This document shows, in pieces, positions 1 through 11,044 of a stretch of DNA of 64,000 bases (positions are counted from its first letter, which is position 1; each line of letters begins with the position of its first letter). The position numbers and the translations under genes were made by a program. The stretch lies in the NCBI GenBank assembly GCA_963575745.1, contig CAUYUJ010008580.1, forward strand, positions 287,039-351,038. Reading direction: 5' to 3'. This DNA comes from Prorocentrum cordatum (lineage: Eukaryota > Sar > Dinophyceae > Prorocentrales > Prorocentraceae). The notes beneath the pieces were generated by a model. That model searched no databases. It was not told the origin of the DNA and worked only from the letters and a program-made list of their open reading frames with translations.

Positions 1-391
1 CCTCTCGGGGGCAACATTGAGGCATTTGGAGGCCATCTTGGGGACCACCAGGGCCAGGGCAATCCCACGTCCTTGGCACACCCGAGTATTGAAAGGGCAT
101 TGGAACAGTCTTCTGACCGCTCTGCGGCGCTGCGAGCATGCTTGGAACCAGCATGGATAGTTGGCACATCTTCCGCTGGCACACCCGAGGCCTTGACCCG
201 GGGCCCCCGGCCAAATCTTCGTACGGGACGGGCCACGCCAAGGGCCGGTACACGAGGGCCACCATGGCTCGGAGCAGGTCCCTGGCCGCTGGACCTCGGA
301 ACGGCTGGCCGCCGCTCTCGATCCCCGCAGCGCCAGAGTGCAAGGCATCAGGGGTGCTGCGGCCTTGCGCCCGCTCCCTTCCCGAGCCGAG

Positions 392-562
392 GTGCAGAAC
401 GCGATCGTGAAGGTGATGCCTCCGCTCATGAAGCAGGACAAGGAGAAGGCCACCGAGACGCTTCTGCACCTCCTGGACGTGGCCCTCGAGAAGAAGACAG
501 ACCCGATGACGCGGCGCGGCGCGGCCATGGGCGTGGGCGCCGCCGTGAAGGGGCTGAGCATT
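392..562 (+). CDS. GCN1: GCN1 exon a: HEAT repeats, start of the conserved eEF3-like region
   Basis: The frame holds a VMPPLM helix and ends in MTRRGAAMGVGAAVKGLSI. This matches the GCN1 block that reads RKGAAYGLAGLVKGLGI in animals. GCN1 is a large cytosolic HEAT-repeat scaffold that binds ribosomes and activates the kinase GCN2 on uncharged tRNA. The acceptor is taken as the AG at 390-391 (GCCGAG followed by GTG). The same frame stays open upstream to about 338, and the residues ARVQ encoded near 330-341 would also fit the GCN1 pattern, so a very short intron or a small insertion may separate 341 and 392. The exon end is placed at the last conserved codon. Earlier exons lie outside the window. 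The family match is by recognition of the conserved block, not by a search. Confidence 0.82.
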
Positions 563-973
563 CAAGCGGTGGCGCATGCAGGGAGAGGCAGGGAGGAGTC
601 GAAACCAGGGTGGGTATGCCGCGAGAGAGTTTGAGGGTGGGGGCACTATTTGTCCGCTTCGGTCCTCGCTTGCATGTGCATGACCATGTCAAGCATTGTT
701 TCACACTTAGCTTTCTGTGTCCGCAGCCGTCTAGGGGCGAAACGCATCTCCCTTGAACAAGCTCCAAAGCTTGAAGCGTAGGGGTCCTCATTCAAAATCG
801 CGGGATGCGCATTCAAGCGGTGGTTCTTGCAGGGAGAGGCAGGGAGAAGTCGAAACGAGTGTGGGGTATGCGTGACGTCCACTTTCACGCAGCACCCCGC
901 AATTGCGGATAAGAGTGAGAGCGCGGGCGGGTGGATCGCAGGGTGGATCGCGTTTGGGTCGCGGGGGGGGGGG

Positions 974-1140
974 CATGACAACAACACCATCAACACAATG
1001 CAACGCAGCAACAACAATGACAACAACACCAACAACAACAACACCACCACCAACAACAACAACAACAACGACAGCAACAACAGCAACAACAACAGCAACG
1101 ACAGCAACAACAGCAACAACAACAGCAACAACAACACGCA
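974..1140. repeat. AAC-rich trinucleotide array
   Basis: Imperfect (AAC)n with ACC and GAC interruptions. It reads as poly-N or poly-T on one strand and poly-V or poly-L on the other. It lies inside a GCN1 intron. Confidence 0.9.
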
Positions 1141-1563
1141 GCGGAATCACACTTCAGCCATACACCCAGAGACAATGAAAGACCGTTTGGCCTCCTCTGA
1201 TCTTGCCTCCTGGAGGCAGTGGGGCAGCACGTGCTCTCGAAGTGAGACAGGCGTTCGCTGACGCGAATGTTGGTTTTTGTTGGTATACTTCGGACAGTGG
1301 TGTGCCTTGCTGCCCTGAGTAGTTGTGCGGTGGAGGGAGAATGAGCAAGGAGGATGCGGGTGTAAGGCGAGGATGCGCAGGTGCGGCACCAAAACCAATC
1401 ACCCCATATTCGGGGGAACTTCAATCCCCTCGTCCTCGCCACTCGGCCATAGCAAGCCATGTCAAACACCTGCTGTCATTTGCACTCTGCTTCTGGCGTC
1501 CGCTTCGTCTGGGTTGCCAGCGGGGTCCTTCGAAGCGGTGGTACTCAGTCTCCTGATCTTGGC

Positions 1564-1638
1564 AGAGGAGGAGGAGGAGGAGGAGGAGGAGGAGGAGGAG
1601 GAGGAGGAGGAGGAGGAGGAGGAGGAGGAGGAGGAGGG
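1564..1638. repeat. (GGA)n array
   Basis: About 24 near-perfect GGA units on the plus strand within a GCN1 intron. Confidence 0.95.
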
Positions 1639-1775
1639 GGGTTGTCGTCGCGCGAGGGCACACAATTGGCCGCCGGGGAGCAGCTGGCGGGGCCCTGCCC
1701 CTGACGCGGAGGTCCGTGGCAGGAGACGCCCGGCGGCCAGACCTGCAGCAGAGACGCTGCAGCACGGGCCGCTCT

Positions 1776-1890
1776 CTCCTCCTCCTCCTCCTCCTCCTCC
1801 TCCTCCTCCTCCTCCTCCTCCTCCTCCTCCTTCCTCTCCATCTTCTCCAACTCTCCTCCACCTCCTCCTCCTCCTCCTCCTCCTCCTCTG
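1776..1890. repeat. (TCC)n array
   Basis: Two TCC blocks (about 1776-1832 and 1850-1890) separated by a short pyrimidine-rich stretch, opposite in strand sense to the preceding GGA array. Confidence 0.93.
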
Positions 1891-2094
1891 CCTCCCCCGC
1901 CTCCTCTTTCTTCTGGGTTCGGGAGTTGTTTTTGTTTACCTGTTTCGGTATCCCGAGCTCGGGGCCGCGCCTCGGATTCCTATGCCTCGGGGCCCTCTGC
2001 GCGGCGGGGGCGCGCCGTGGCCAGGCACAAAAAGCCCTTTTCTCCCGTGCCTGGGGGATGCGCTCCGCAGGGCGGCACGGTGGCGGGAGCTCCT

Positions 2095-2235
2095 CGGAGG
2101 GAGGAGGGAGGAGGGAGGAGGGAGGAGGAGGAGCAGGAGGAGGAGGAGGAGGAGGAGAGGAGGAGGAGGAGGAGGAGGAGGAGGAGGAGGAGGAGGAGGA
2201 GGAGGAGGAGGAGGAGCAGGGGGGGGGGGCGGGGG
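2095..2235. repeat. (GGA)n array
   Basis: GGAGGAGGA tract with a few AGC and GGGG interruptions, ending in a G-rich stretch. Confidence 0.93.
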
Positions 2236-2695
2236 AGGAGGATGCAAAGGAGGAGAATGACGAGGACCGTCGCACGGATGAAGGAGAGTGGCATGTCTCT
2301 GACGCCTCTTGCGGCCCAGAGGTGTGCCAGGGGGGGACCCGTGCAGAGGCCCGTCCCGCCGATCCGGGCCCGACCGCAGGGTCGTTCCGAGGTTCGGCGC
2401 ATCTGCCGACCGGGGGGAAGGCAGCTGGCCGAGCGACAGGTGGATCGGTCGATCTGCAGCCAAGACGCTGAAAAAAGGAACAGGTTGTTTCGGAAGGGGC
2501 TGGCTGCTCCTCAGGTCCTTCCATGGCTGCTCCTCCGGCCCTCGTCGTGCACGCAGGCGCTTCTTGGGATCAAGAAGGAGCTTCGTTCCTCATCTATCGT
2601 TCCGTATTTCAGCGGCCCGACTGTATGCGGTTGCGTAGTTCATTGATTTGGTTCCCAACCACGGATCCAGAATGCTCAGTTGATGTATCCCCCAG

Positions 2696-2766
2696 CGGGC
2701 GCCCTGTTGCAGGTGGGGCAGCACAACATCCTCACGAGGATCAAGGAGGCGACAGAGAATAAGAAG
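2696..2766 (+). CDS. GCN1: GCN1 exon b
   Basis: The frame reads GALLQ then VGQHNILTRIKEATENKK. This fills the GCN1 stretch between the KGLGI block and REGALL (animal form ...LTDAIQDKK...). The acceptor is CCCCCAG at 2689-2695. The frame runs on past GAC, but the protein continues best with the next exon (KKD then TGVREGALL), so the donor is placed before GACACTG at 2767, a GA donor. The exon is only 71 nt. The similarity is modest taken alone and gains support from its exact position in the order of exons. Confidence 0.68.
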
Positions 2767-2785
2767 GACACTGCGACATCTTACC

Positions 2786-3083
2786 CGACCTCCCTCGACC
2801 TCAATCGTTTGGTCTGAGATCTTTCGACTTGGGCTGTCCACTTCGCGCCGAGTGACGTGTCCTGCATCGGTTGCGAGCGATGTCGTCTAGGCGGGCCCAT
2901 GGTCAAAGGTGTGACGCGAGGGCCGTCGGGCACCCGACCTTCCTCGCCCTCAATCGGTTGAGCTGAGATCTCTCGACTTGGGCGGTCCACGCCGCGCCGA
3001 GTGACGTGTCCTGCACTGGCTGTGAGCGATGCCGTCTCGGCCGGCCCCTGGTCAAGAGTGCGACGCAGGGGCCGTCGGGCACG
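2786..3083. repeat. Tandem duplication, two copies of about 149 bp
   Basis: CTCAATCG followed by CTGAGATC recurs at a spacing of 149 bp (2800 and 2949 regions), with the following GAGTGACGTGTCCTGCA also repeated. It begins just after GCN1 exon b, inside the intron. Confidence 0.85.
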
Positions 3084-3118
3084 GCAGCCACCGCATGCAC
3101 CGACGACGATCGGCTCAG

Positions 3119-3310
3119 TTGCCTCGATACGCCCGTGTTGAAACGCAATACGTCCCGTGTTCAAGACGTCCGTGTCAATACGTTTCGTATTGACCCACGT
3201 GTTGGACCATTGGCGAGTGTATCGCGTCGGACCCGCGTTTTCAGCCTACGTGTTGAGCTCCGTATCAATACGATACGTGTTGCATGTTGCGTATTCTGGG
3301 CAGCTAAGAT
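3119..3310. repeat. Dispersed repeat, copy 1
   Basis: Related to 13553-13745: both run from GCCCGTGTTGAA through a series of short CGTGTTGNNNCG motifs to GTTGCGT followed by GGGCAG. Function is unknown. I see no coding signature. Confidence 0.65.
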
Positions 3311-4469
3311 GATCGGCACAGCGTGGCCCCTGGCCCGACACCAGCAAAGGTCGGCGGCGAGCCCCGTGGGGGAAACGAGAGGGGGCAGACCTTCTCGGAA
3401 GGCTCGGAAGTTCCCCGGCCCCCCGGCCTTCTGAGTAGTGGTCTGAGCCTTCCCCAGAGGCATAGAAAGAGTTCCCATCACCGAGCGCGTTCCACTACTC
3501 GCAAAGCGCCTGCTCGCAAGCGCCCGAACAAAAACACATGTCTGCTTCGATGTAATGTATCGCAGATCCCCCGCGGCGGATCCAGGCCATTTGCGAGTAG
3601 TCATTCTGCGAGTAGCGGAACGCGCTCCTCCACCCCAGACAGCCAGAGCGAGAGCGCTTCTGAGAGGCCACGCCGCCTTCTGTGAGGGCCTTCTCCTTCT
3701 CGCTTCCCCCCCTCGCTCGCCGCCGGCTGGGACGCTGCAGTGCCAGCCGTGCCCCCCGACCGTTTGCCCTGCGGCTGGGCCGCCGCGGGCATGTCCCAAG
3801 CCGGCGAGACGCACGGCCAGCGGGCACCCACGCGCACGACGATGACCGCTCGGCCGAGGATGGCTGGGAGGCTGGCAGGCCTGGCACTCGAGTCCGGCAT
3901 CCTTGGCGCACCCAATGCGGCTGGCCCAAGGCCGCCGGCGATCCAATGCCATGACTTTGGGATCAAACATGGCTTCTGGGAGGTCCGCGCGCTGATTCTC
4001 CGGATCCGCGCTGAGCCCCACTGGCGGTGCCTCCGGCGCAGCCCCTGGCGCGCGGAGGGGGGTTTAGGGGGTGGGGGGAAGGCTTCTGAGTAGCACCCCT
4101 GCTTCTGAGAAGGCGCGGGCCTTGTCTTGGTAGTCCCCAAACGTGGTGGTGACAACACCTGGCGGTGAGTCTCGGGCGATTTGGTGTCACCACCCGGTTT
4201 GGGGACTCGTGCGGTTTTCCGAGGATGTCCCGAACGTTGGTGGGTCCAGGAGTCACAGAACCCGGTGGTGACCCCGCGTCCCCAGACCCAGCGGTGACCT
4301 TTTTGGGGATTCCAGGTCGCCACCTGGTATCTCACCACCCGGTTTGGGGGTTCCCAATTGTCTGTAAATGTAGGGCCCGCGGCTTCTGAGAAGCAGCCTC
4401 CTTCTAAGAAGCCTTCCCCCTCCCTCCCCCTCCCTCTACCCCCCTCTGCGCCCCAACGCCCTCCAAGTC

Positions 4470-4936
4470 CAACCCTCCTTCTCCTCCTCCTCCTCCTCCT
4501 CCTCCTCCTCCAAGTCCTCCTCCTCCTCCTCCTCCTCCTCCTCCTCCTCCTCCCTTCTCCTCCTCCCCCTCCTCCTCCTCCTCCTTCTAAGAAGCCTTCC
4601 CCCCCCCCCCCTACCCCCCTCTGCGCGCCGCCAAAGGGAGGGGGGGGGCCTCAATCCTTTCTCGCCCCCCCCCCCCCCCCTCCTCTCCTCCGCCCCCTCC
4701 TCCTCCTCCTCCTCCTCCTCCTCCTCCTCCTCCTCTTCCTCTCCTCCTTCCTCCTTCCTTCCTCCTTCCTCCTCCTCCTTCCTCCTCCTCCTCCTCCTCC
4801 TCCTTCCTCCTCCTCTGCTCGTCCTTTCTCCTCCTCCTCCTCCTCCTCCACCTCCTCCTCCTCCTCCTTCTCCTCCACCTCCTCCTCTCCTCCTCCTCCT
4901 CCTCCTCCTCCTCCTCCTCCTCCTCCTCCTCCTCGG
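4470..4936. repeat. (TCC)n arrays
   Basis: Three blocks of TCC units separated by C-rich linkers. Open frames here (poly-S, poly-P, poly-L, poly-E) are array artefacts. Confidence 0.93.
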
Positions 4937-5313
4937 CTGCCGACCCGGTACACCAGCGGCATGGCGCCCGAGAGTGTCGGGAGCCAGGCCTCGGCCGTGG
5001 GCACGCCGCGAGCCGCCTTGGGGCCCACTTGCCAGAGTCCTTCTGCTCCGCGCGCAGGGGCGCCGCCCCTCCTCGCTCTCAACTCTTGACTGCTACTCTC
5101 TCTGTGTCTCTCTCGCTCCCTCTCTCTCTCTCTTTCTTTCTCTCCCGTCGCCCTCTGTAAGCAGTCTTCCTTCTCTCTCTCTCTCTCGTTCCTCCTAGTT
5201 CCTCCTCTTGTTTCTGCTGCTCCTCTTCCCGTTTCCCTCGCTCCTCTTCCTTATCCTCCCTACCCATCCCCTCCATAGCTCAGCTTTCCTCCTCACCTCC
5301 CCCGCTTCCTTCT

Positions 5314-5395
5314 TCTCCTCCTCCTCCTCCTCCTCCTCCTCCTCCTCCTCCACCCCCTCCTCCTGCTCCTCCTCCTCCTCCTCCTACTCCTGCTT
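5314..5395. repeat. (TCC)n array upstream of GCN1 exon c
   Basis: TCC units followed by pyrimidine-rich sequence to 5480, ending 10 bp before the exon acceptor. Confidence 0.92.
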
Positions 5396-5490
5396 CTTCC
5401 CTCCTCCCCGTCCTCTCTCTTCTTCCCGCCTCATCCCGCCTTCTCCCTCCTCCCCCTCCGACCTTCCCTGCCCCCTCCCTCCTCGTCGAG

Positions 5491-5570
5491 GATACCGGCG
5501 TCCGCGAGGGCGCTCTGCTGTGCCTGGAGGGCCTGACGCTCAGCCTGGGGCGGCTCTTCGACCCATATGC
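5491..5570 (+). CDS. GCN1: GCN1 exon c
   Basis: The frame DTGV then REGALLCLEGLTLSLGRLF then DPY matches the GCN1 block REGALFAFEMLCTMLGKLFEPY. The acceptor is GTCGAG at 5485-5490, directly followed by GATACC. The preceding exon is followed by GACACTG, so AGGA plus a pyrimidine at the third codon base is shared by the two junctions. The donor lies near the TAT codon at 5566-5568. The frame stays open a little further, so the end is uncertain by a few codons. Confidence 0.8.
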
Positions 5571-5596
5571 GCCGGCCTCAGTCGAGGGGGGGGAAT

Positions 5597-5792
5597 CGAA
5601 GAAGAAAAAACGGCATGCACATAAACTTTCGGCGCTCCGCGCGGGCTTCTTGGATCCGCGCTGGGCCCCCCCCAGCTGCGCCTTCGGCGCCGCCCCTGGC
5701 GCGCTCCGCGCGCCAGGGAGGAGCGTCCAGCGCAGATCCCAGAAATCCGCGCGGAGCGCCAACAGTTTATGTTTGTGCCTTTTTTCTTCGTC
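5597..5792. mobile_element. Palindromic element, family F1, copy with long terminal inverted repeats
   Basis: The left end (GAAGAAGAAAAAA, GGCATGCACATAAACT, GGCGCTCCGCGCGG) is mirrored at the right end as the reverse complement (CCGCGCGGAGCGCC, AGTTTATGTTTGTGCC, TTTTTTCTTCGTC). The core has GGATCCGCGCTGGG and GCGCTCCGCGCGCC, shared with other F1 copies. It starts about 25 bp after a GCN1 exon. No protein is encoded, so it is non-autonomous. Confidence 0.75.
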
Positions 5793-6000
5793 TAGGACAG
5801 AGACCCAGATCCCGGCGCGTTGGGAAGAAGTCGCAACGGCTAATTTTGGTCAATTTACGCCCCCCCGGGGCCTTCATGGGCAGAAGCGGATCGGGATGGA
5901 AAGCCAGCCCCACAGAGGGGGCCCATCCCCCCCCTTCAGGCCACGTTGGGAAGAGATCCGGGGGAGGCGACGAGGGGAGGCGACGAGGGGAGGCGGTGAG

Positions 6001-6093
6001 GGGAGGAGGAGGAGGAGGAGGAGGAGGAGGAGGAGGAGGAGGAGGAGGAGGAGGAGAAGGAGGAGGAGGAGGAGGAGGAGGAGGAGGAGGACC
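6001..6093. repeat. (GGA)n array
   Basis: About 30 GGA units with one GAA interruption, inside a GCN1 intron. Confidence 0.95.
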
Positions 6094-6409
6094 AGTGTAA
6101 ACCCAAGAGTCATCAACGATGCTGGAATAAGCCTTCCCTCCAAGCCCCCTCTTCATAGGCCCCATACAAGGGTGCATTTTCACTGAGGGAACTGCCCCGT
6201 TGGAGACAACTGTATGAAGACCCTGAAGCATGCCAAAACATCGTCCTCGGGATTCCATCGCCACAATTAAACCTGACTGCGGCGCCTTGGCGATCGTGAA
6301 TCGCGCCAGAACGCTATTCCAGGGACTTCTCATGACCCTGAGTCCTTCCAAAACACAGTTTCCGGTACGCTGATCATGGGAATCCGTGAAACTCTTGCAA
6401 CTCTTACTA

Positions 6410-6745
6410 GCGAGTGTGCGCGGCGCTGATGCGAGAGCCAGATTTTGAAAACGGGTCGCCCTCAATCCGTGAACCTCTAGCAAATGTTTTTGTTTTTAAA
6501 CAAAAAAACGACTGTGCGCGGCGCTAAGGCGAGAGCCACATTTCGAAAACGGGTCGCCGTCAATGCGTGATTCGTTGTTGGTAATGTTGTAGGACATATG
6601 TGCGCGGCGCTAAGGCGAGAGCCACATTTTGAAAACGGGTCGCCGCCTATCCGTGAAACTCCTTTCAAATATTTAAAACAAATGTGCGCGGCTCTACGGT
6701 GAGAGCCACATTCTGAAAACGGCCCGCCCTCAATCTGTGCAGCCG
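6410..6745. repeat. Four-copy spaced tandem repeat, period about 85-95 bp
   Basis: The core GTGCGCGGC, then GAGAGCCA, then TTTTGAAAACGG recurs near 6414, 6512, 6599 and 6684. Spacers differ and are AT-rich. No coding signal. Confidence 0.82.
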
Positions 6746-6867
6746 TTACCAGTTTTTCAGCTTCAGGGTCATAAGTGGTGAGGAAGTCTCAGGCGAAACG
6801 CCCGGCCCGCCCTAAACAACTGGCCTCGGGGTGCGACAGGGAGAAGTTATGCACAAGGACAAGGAAT

Positions 6868-6986
6868 GGAGGAGGAGGAGGAGGAGGAGGAGGAGGAGGA
6901 GGAGGCGGAGGAGGAGGAGGGAGGAGGAGGAGGAGGAGGAGGAGGAGGAGGAGGAGGAGGAGGAGGAGGGAGGAGGAGGAGGAGGA
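6868..6986. repeat. (GGA)n array
   Basis: GGA units with two short interruptions. Confidence 0.95.
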
Positions 6987-7539
6987 CCCCACGGGCGCAT
7001 CGTTTGGTCACGAGGTACCCATGAGCGCTAGGTGCAAGCCGAGGCTGCAGCATGCGGCCCAGCCCGTGGACGCAACCTATCGCCATGACAAGTCCTTGTG
7101 CCGTCAAACGAAACCATGGCCCCAGCGTATGGCGTAATCCACGGGCGCAGCCCATGGGCACGACACAACCTCAGGGCCCCAAACCCAGTTCCTCAGAGTA
7201 GATGTAATAACGCCTAGGTTCAAGCACTGTATGCCAAGAGACAGGTCTGCTCGTCCGCGCCTTTTCCCCAGACTGGGTGTCTGCAAGGGTGGTATACAAC
7301 GCTTATTGCGCCCAGTAGGGGGGCCCGGATCCTCGAAATCGGTGGCCCGCGTTGGTTTCCATAGCTTGGGCCCCCGAAGTTGGTTGCCCATCGTGCCCAC
7401 TCAGCCCCCCCTATCATGACCCTCATCGTGGCCCCTCATTATGGCTCTGCAAGGCTGTTTCGGATATTCTGCGGCATTGGTGCAGCCTTGCTAGTTCTCT
7501 TGTGCAGCTGTGCTCTAGAGCTCGGACATCTTTGTTTTC

Positions 7540-9020
7540 GTCGTGGTGCGTGGTTCGTGATGGTTCGTCGGCCCCCTGGGCCGCGGACATCCTTATTTTC
7601 GTCGTAGTTCGTGGTTCGCCGTGGTTCGTCCCCCTCGACACGTCCCCTGAGCCTGAGCCCCAGCTCCCCTGGACCACCCCCCCTTGGGACCCCCCCTCCG
7701 TCCTGGCTTCCCAGGGCAGCCCCCCTGGGCCGTAGAACCCTTTATTTTCGTCGTGGCCCCCCCCCCCCCTTGGGACCCCCCCTCCGTCCAGGCTTCCCAG
7801 GGCAGCCCCCCTGGGCCGCAGAACCCTTTATTTTCGTCGTGGTTCGTGGCTCGTGGTGGTTCGTCCCCCTCGGCCTCCCCTGAGCCTGCGCCCCAGCTCC
7901 CCTGGGCCACCCACCCTTCGGAGGCTCGCTCCGTCAAGGCTTCCCAAGACAGCCCCCCTGGGCCGCGGACATCCCCTCCGTCCAGGCTTCCCAGGGCAGC
8001 CCCCCTGGGCCGCGGAACCCTTTATTTTCGTCGTGGCTCGTGGCTCGTGGTGGTTCGTCCCCCTCGGCCCCTCCCCTGGGTCTGAGCCCCAGCTCCTTCC
8101 CTGGGCAGCCCCCCTGGGCGGCGGAACCATTTATTTTCGTCGTGAGCCCCAGTTCCCCTGGGCCACCCACCCTTCGGAGGCGTGCTCCGTCCAGGCCCCC
8201 CTGGGCCGCGGAACCTTTTATTTTCGTCGTCGTTCGTGGCTCTTGGTGGTTTGTCCCCCTCGCCCCCCCCCCTGAGCCTGAGCCCCAGCTCCCCTGAGCC
8301 ACCCACCCTTGAGGAGCCTTCCTCCGTCCAGCCTTCCTCCGTCCAGGCTTCACAGTCGGTTCGTGGTGGTTCGTCGGCCCATCCCCTGAGCCTGCGCCCC
8401 AGCTCCTCTGGACCACCCACCCTTCGGAGGCTTGCTCCGTCCAGGCTTCCCAGGACAGCCCCCCTGGGCCGCGGACATCCTTATTTTCGTCGTGGCTCGT
8501 GGCTCGTGGTGGCTCGTCCCCCTCGACCCGTCCCCTGAGCCTGAGCCCCAGCTCCCCTGGGCCCCCCCCCCTTGGGACCCCCCTCCGTCCAGGCTTCCCA
8601 GGGCAGCCCCCCTGGGCCGCGGAACCTTTTATTTTTGTCGTGGTTCGTGGCTCGTGGTGGTTCGTCCCCCTCGCCCGACCCCCCCCTGAGCCTGAGCCTT
8701 AGCTCCGCTGAGCCACCCACCCTTGGGAGCCTTCCTCCGTCCAGCCTTCCTCCGTCCAGACTTCCCAGTCGGTTCGTGGTGGTTCGTCGGCCCCTCCCCT
8801 GAGCCTGAGCCCCAGCTCCCCTGGGCCACCCACCCTTCGGCTTCCCAGGGTAGCCCCCCTGGGCCGCGGAACCTTTTATTTTTGTCGTGGTTCGTGGCTC
8901 GTGGTGGTTCGTCCCCCTCGCCCCCCCCCCCCCTGAGCCTGAGCCTTAGCTCCCCTGAGCCACCCACCCTTGGGAGCCTTCCTCCGTCCAGCCTTCCTCC
9001 GTCCAGACTTCCCAGTCCTT
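7540..9020. repeat. Complex tandem array, unit about 155 bp
   Basis: Units combine TTCGTCGTGG, GTGGTTCGTCC, CCTGAGCCTGAGCC, CACCCACCCTT, CCGTCCAGGCTTCCCAGG and CCCCTGGGCCGCGG in constant order. At least seven imperfect copies with internal deletions can be followed. Long open frames on both strands are by-products of a unit free of stops. Confidence 0.85.
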
Positions 9021-9587
9021 CGCAGCTCCTTTGTGCAAGAGCCAGGGCACGCGTGCCACTTGTTTACTTTCGCGGCCACCGTGGAGCTTCTCCGACGCCC
9101 CAGCGGGCGGGTCTCGCTTCGGAAAGCTGGTTAGAATGGTGTTTGCGAGGGGGGTTGGGGGACCCGCTTCGCACGAGTTCACAATCGACGAGCACTTCTA
9201 TCCACAACCATGCGCTGACGATATCGACACCGAGGCGCAATCCCACGGATACGCGAATCCATGGATATGTTCCGCGCGGGGCATCCGCCCAAAGCCGTCC
9301 TTTATCCAATCCATGGGGTCGCAAACGAGGAATCCAGACCGCGAGGCCCTGGATATGGATATGGTTCCCGCCCCAGACGGGCCTGGCTAGAGGAGCCCCA
9401 GATTCTATACATTAGTTGGTCTGTTTGACAAGCGCATTCTTTTGGAGGTGACCGACATGGACAGGACTCTTCCACAGCATTTGTTCCGCCAGTCGCGTGT
9501 CTGAGAGTATGTATGTTTTGTTCGCCCGAGGGGCCAGAAGAGGTTCGACGGAAGCTTGAATCGGGGTCTGGCATGTTTTCCGAAGCC

Positions 9588-9650
9588 GAGGTGGTGACTT
9601 CGCTACCGTTGCTGCTGACCGCGTTCTCCGACCCGCAGCGGAGCGTGCAG
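9588..9650 (+). CDS. GCN1: GCN1 exon d
   Basis: The frame E then VVTSLPLLLTAFSD then PQRSVQ matches the GCN1 helix pair VVHVLPHLLLCFGDGNQYV. The acceptor AG is at 9584-9585 or 9589-9590. The donor is placed after CAG at 9650, where the intron would begin GCTTCAC. The next exon begins after GAG with GCTGCAT, so both junctions share AGGCT. The intron that follows is about 22 kb and holds another gene. Confidence 0.78.
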
Positions 9651-10581
9651 GCTTCACGCGTGTCGGAGGGTAGGAACCAGTTGGGTGCACATTGATTTTG
9701 ATTGTCAGGAAAGGGGTAGCATATCGAGTCAGCATCGACCCAGAATACAATGTACATTTTGTCATATCCCCACGCCTTTGCGTGCAGCTTGCCTCCCATC
9801 CCCCGAAGTACCCTCTGGCTTCCACCGTCCCTGGGGGCTCCAACGTCTGGATCCGCAGATGGTTACATATGGTTAAACAGAAACTAGATCGCTGGCCCGG
9901 GTGAGCAACTCCCGCTCACCTCCGCTCGGTCTCCGCCACATTTTCCTGTGACCTCGACCGTCTTCCACAGTGTTGGCAGCCAAGCCGTCCGATGTCCTGA
10001 TATATCTATATCTATATATATATATATACACACCAGATTCGGGGCGCGGTGGCATCTGTACAGGCTGGTATTCTGGCTACCGTGCGGGTTGATAGTGCCC
10101 AGGCCCAAACGATTCGGAGCAGGAGGTGTCTCTTCACCACAGCAGCCTTCAGTATGTCTGGCGTGGGGTCAGAGGGAGAGATACAGAAACAGTGAGTAGC
10201 CTTCAGTATGTCGGGTACATGGTCAGAGGGATAGAGACAGAGAGATGGGTGAGAAGAGGGGAGGAGACGGTTTCGCATCGAGGCTCAGGGCGCATCGATT
10301 CCTGATGTGGTTGTTCTTTGCGCTGCCTGGGGGCTCTATTGGGGCCCTCTGGGGCTCTCTCCGGACGCGTTGCGCCCTGGAGCCCTCTTGCGCCGCATTG
10401 ATGCCCTCTAGGTGCCGTCCGGGGCCGTCGCGGCGCCCTCTTGGGCCGTCCTCTGGCCGTCTCGAGCAGACTGCCGGCCCCGTGGTGCCGAAGGTGCCCA
10501 TCGCCTGCCGCCGGTCCGCGGGCCGCCATCCTGGGTGTGGGCAGCTGCGTTTTCTGCGTTCTGCGTTCGTGTGTCGAGAGG

Positions 10582-10752
10582 TCGGAGGTGGATAGACCTC
10601 CTACCATGGCACGTCGATTAGGGAATTGGCCGTCTTCGGCTCGCGAGGGGGCGTCACGGCCGTCCTTTTTGCGGGCCCAGGTTCGTCGGTTTCGCTCCCA
10701 GGCCGTTTTCGCCAAGGGGAGGTTTGCTGAAGGGAGGTCTGTCCACTGCCGA
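10582..10752. mobile_element. Inverted-repeat element, family M5, copy 1
   Basis: The left end TCGGAGGTGGATAGACCTCC is mirrored at the right end by GGAGGTCTGTCCACTGCCGA (17 of 20 positions pair). Internal GGCGTC, GGCCGTC, TTTTTGCGGG and GTCGGTTTCG are shared with a second copy at 44651-44859. Non-coding. Confidence 0.75.
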
Positions 10753-10756
10753 AACG

Positions 10757-10956
10757 GCCCAGGAGGCCCAGGCCACACTGTTTTGGCAGTCGCCTGCCTA
10801 GATATACCCATATCACAAGATCACTCCCCTACATAAACCATATCACAAAAAAAACGATATCACACCTACACAATACCCTACAAAAATAACCCCCCTATAT
10901 CACTCCCCTAGAGGCCCAGGAGGCCCAGGCCACATTGTTTTGGCAGTCGCCTGCCT
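10757..10956. repeat. 43-bp direct repeats flanking an AT-rich island
   Basis: GGAGGCCCAGGCCACA, TGTTTTGGCAG and TCGCCTGCCT occur at 10757-10799 and again at 10913-10956. The 113 bp between them is AT-rich with repeated ATATCAC motifs, unlike the GC-rich surroundings. Confidence 0.8.
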
Positions 10957-11044
10957 GCGTGAACCCGTGTCGTGGTGCGGGGCCTCCCCTGGCGGCCTCC
11001 AGGTGCCACTCGTGGGGCCTCCGGGCCGAGAGTTACTCATGAGC

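Larger units (their letters stand above)
563..2695 (+). other. GCN1 intron with microsatellites, no gene seen
   Basis: An imperfect direct repeat of about 65 bp links 556-625 to 804-870. The first copy begins inside the exon a donor region. An AAC-rich array (974-1140) and GGA or TCC arrays near 1564-1638, 1776-1890 and 2095-2222 make up most of the rest. Long open frames here are low-complexity products of the arrays. Confidence 0.6.
3311..5490 (+). other. Rest of the GCN1 intron, no gene seen
   Basis: Holds a partial copy of palindromic family F1 near 3983-4065, a 4140-4370 stretch in which CACCACCCGGTTTGGGG recurs in direct and inverted forms, and long pyrimidine tracts (4470-4936, 5090-5480). 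The pyrimidine tract runs up to the next exon acceptor. Confidence 0.5.

Noticed and set aside
1421-2524. Minus-strand open frame of 367 codons
   Set aside because: Poly-S, poly-R and poly-L from TCC and GGA arrays; array artefact.
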